From NCBI GenBank assembly GCA_016927755.1, contig JAFGLZ010000064.1, forward strand, positions 1-64,000: a stretch of DNA of 64,000 bases, read 5' to 3'. Source of the DNA: Phycisphaerae bacterium (GTDB lineage Bacteria; Planctomycetota; Phycisphaerae; UBA1845; JAFGLZ01). The notes below the pieces were generated by a model. It was not told the DNA's origin. It saw only the letters and a program-made list of their open reading frames with translations, and made no database searches. The translations under genes and the position numbers were made by a program. Positions 62,765-64,000 of this stretch are shown here, piece after piece; position 1 is the first letter of the stretch; every line of letters begins with the position of its first letter.

Positions 62765-62838
62765 TGCCTTGGCATAAATAGGGCATAAAGAAAGACAGTC
62801 CCTATTTACGTATTTCCAAGTAGGTCTTGCCTTGGCAT
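62765..62838. repeat. 11-bp direct repeats flanking an interrupted REP-like element
   Basis: TGCCTTGGCAT occurs at 62765-62775 and 62828-62838. Between them is AAATAGGG ... CCCTATTT (62777-62807), whose loop has been expanded by a CATAAAGAAA-type insert. The direct repeats could be a target-site duplication. Confidence 0.55.
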
Positions 62839-63122
62839 CGCATGCATGCCGGTGGGGACTCCTCACCCCCAGCCAGCCCTCCCGCCTGTCACTGTTCCTC
62901 CCCGCCCCAACAGCGCGCCGACCCCCTTGTCCCTGCATGGAGACCCTGGAAAGCCTTCACCACCCCACTCGCCCGGAGGACACCATGCGAGAACCCCCAA
63001 CCTCCACCCCCCAAGTTCATACGGCCGGACCCACTGCGCCCGATGTCCGCTCACTCCTCCGCCCGATATCAGTCCCATCCGCCGCATGCAGGCAGCGACT
63101 CCGCACGCGCCAAGACCGCCAA

Positions 63123-63960
63123 GTGGCGCATTTCGAGGCATTCCGCGACATTGGCCGCCCCCCGCCTCCCCGTTCCCCCGTCACTCCAACCCCGACGCGT
63201 CACGCCCAAGCCAGGCGAGGCCCAGAATCGCGGCAAAACACCGCATCCCGCTGCATTCCGAGACATTTCGAGACATTCCGGGACATCCCCCCCACCCCTC
63301 TCCGATGTCGACGTCTCGACTTGTCGACTTGTCGACGTTTCCACTGGACATTCCGAGACATCGCCCAGCCCGTCCGACGAGTCACGCCCAAGCCAGACCA
63401 TGCCGGAGATCGCGCGCAAACGGTGAATTCCAGCGCATTGTGGGGCATTCCGCGACATTCCGGGACATCGCCCACCCTTCTCCGATGTCGATGTTTCGAC
63501 GTTTCGACTTTTCGACGTTTCGACAGGGCATTCCGAGACATCACCCCCACCCCCGAACCCCGGATGGCCCGCATCTCGCCGCATACCGCGACATCTCCGG
63601 CCCCCCCCCATCCCGCCGACATCCCACAGGCCCTGGGCCGCGAAGAAGCGGTGCATTTCGAGGCATTCCGCGACATCGACCGGCCCCCGCCCCCTCGTTC
63701 CCCCGTGATCCCAGCCCCGACGCGTCACGGCCAAGCCAGGCGAGGCCCCAAATCGCGGCAAAACAGCGCATCCCGCTGCATTCCGAGACATTTCGAGACA
63801 TTCCGAGACATCGTTCCCGCCCCGCTCCGATGTCGACGTCTCGACTTGTCGACGTTTCGACGTTTCCCCAGGGCATTCCGAGACATCACCCAACCCCCGA
63901 GCCCCGGATGGCCCGCATTCCGCGGCATACCGCGACATCTCGGGACACATCCCCGTCCCG
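63123..63960. repeat. Iterated CATTCCGAGACAT-motif repeat region
   Basis: About 0.85 kb is built from a 13-base motif CATTCCGAGACAT, with at least six exact copies (near 63264, 63347, 63527, 63777, 63798 and 63872) and many variants (CATTCCGCGACAT, CATTTCGAGACAT). These alternate with blocks of GATGTCGACGT/TTTCGAC type (near 63303, 63484 and 63829). A larger unit recurs with a period of about 525 bases (63131 versus 63656). Both strands are nearly free of stop codons, yielding P/H/R-rich or M/C-rich products that do not look like real proteins. I read it as non-coding repetitive DNA. Confidence 0.8.
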
Positions 63961-64000
63961 CCCACATCCCGCAGACTGTAAGCCCTAAGCACCAGACCCT

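Noticed and set aside
63123-63960. Possible CRISPR array
   Set aside because: The repeated words are only about 13 bases long, are irregularly spaced and partly overlap, with no constant repeat/unique spacer pattern and no cas genes.
62846-63992. Two overlapping long frames on opposite strands (about 380 and 307 codons) in the terminal repeat region
   Set aside because: Both consist of translated repeat motifs (P/H/R-rich or M/S/C-rich). Neither has a good ribosome-binding site or any known domain.

Overview
The window is a GC-rich (clearly above 60% by eye) chromosomal segment from a bacterium that looks like a member of the Planctomycetota, most plausibly Phycisphaerae-like. The reasons are indirect. 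There are two Gfo/Idh/MocA oxidoreductases (one with a Tat signal), a sulfatase, a ceramidase-like hydrolase, a VIT/vWA protein, a large membrane vWA protein, a PEP-CTERM surface protein and many short palindromic REP-like elements. No marker gene in the window fixes the taxonomy.

Layout. 0.2-8 kb: a GT39-type membrane glycosyltransferase, a tRNA-Leu(UAG), and a four-gene drug-efflux-type ABC exporter (HlyD-like adaptor, double ATPase, two ABC-2 permeases; YbhGFSR-like). 8-20 kb: gpmI, a GT4 glycosyltransferase, a large secreted glycoside hydrolase with an inserted carbohydrate-binding module, a UbiB/ABC1 kinase-like protein, a B12-binding-type radical SAM enzyme, a GH5-like hydrolase, DoxX and a GNAT acetyltransferase. 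20-25 kb: a methyltransferase, an unusual zinc-finger/sigma-4 hybrid, a tiny promoter-peptide-terminator unit, and an ECF sigma factor followed by a PilT-like ATPase. 25-33 kb: a Gfo/Idh/MocA enzyme, a membrane vWA protein, the housekeeping run ribH-nusB-ftsY, and a glycogen-debranching enzyme. 33-40 kb: three glycosyltransferases and a PEP-CTERM protein. 40-45 kb: an amidohydrolase, a lipoprotein, and an NSS transporter with a small partner and a ceramidase-like enzyme. 45-52 kb: a VIT/vWA protein divergent from a complete AmmeMemoRadiSam set (Memo-AMMECR1 fusion, DUF362 protein, radical SAM AmrS) whose members all carry export-type N-termini. 52-58 kb: penicillin-acylase-like hydrolase, sulfatase, a truncated class IV aminotransferase, and a Tat-exported oxidoreductase.

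58-64 kb is the accessory end. A calcineurin-like phosphoesterase/STAND NTPase has had its C-terminus replaced by a decayed integron-integrase-like tail. A NACHT NTPase with AT-richer codon use follows directly. After it come a truncated transposase, REP-like palindromes, and about 0.9 kb of imperfectly repeated, stop-poor DNA built from a CATTCCGAGACAT-type motif. This end looks like a decaying immunity or mobile island.

The two observations I would follow first are the exported AmmeMemoRadiSam/DUF362 cluster (47.6-51.7 kb) and the STAND-integrase chimera beside the NACHT gene (58.3-62.3 kb). All assignments come from reading motifs by eye; no database search was run.
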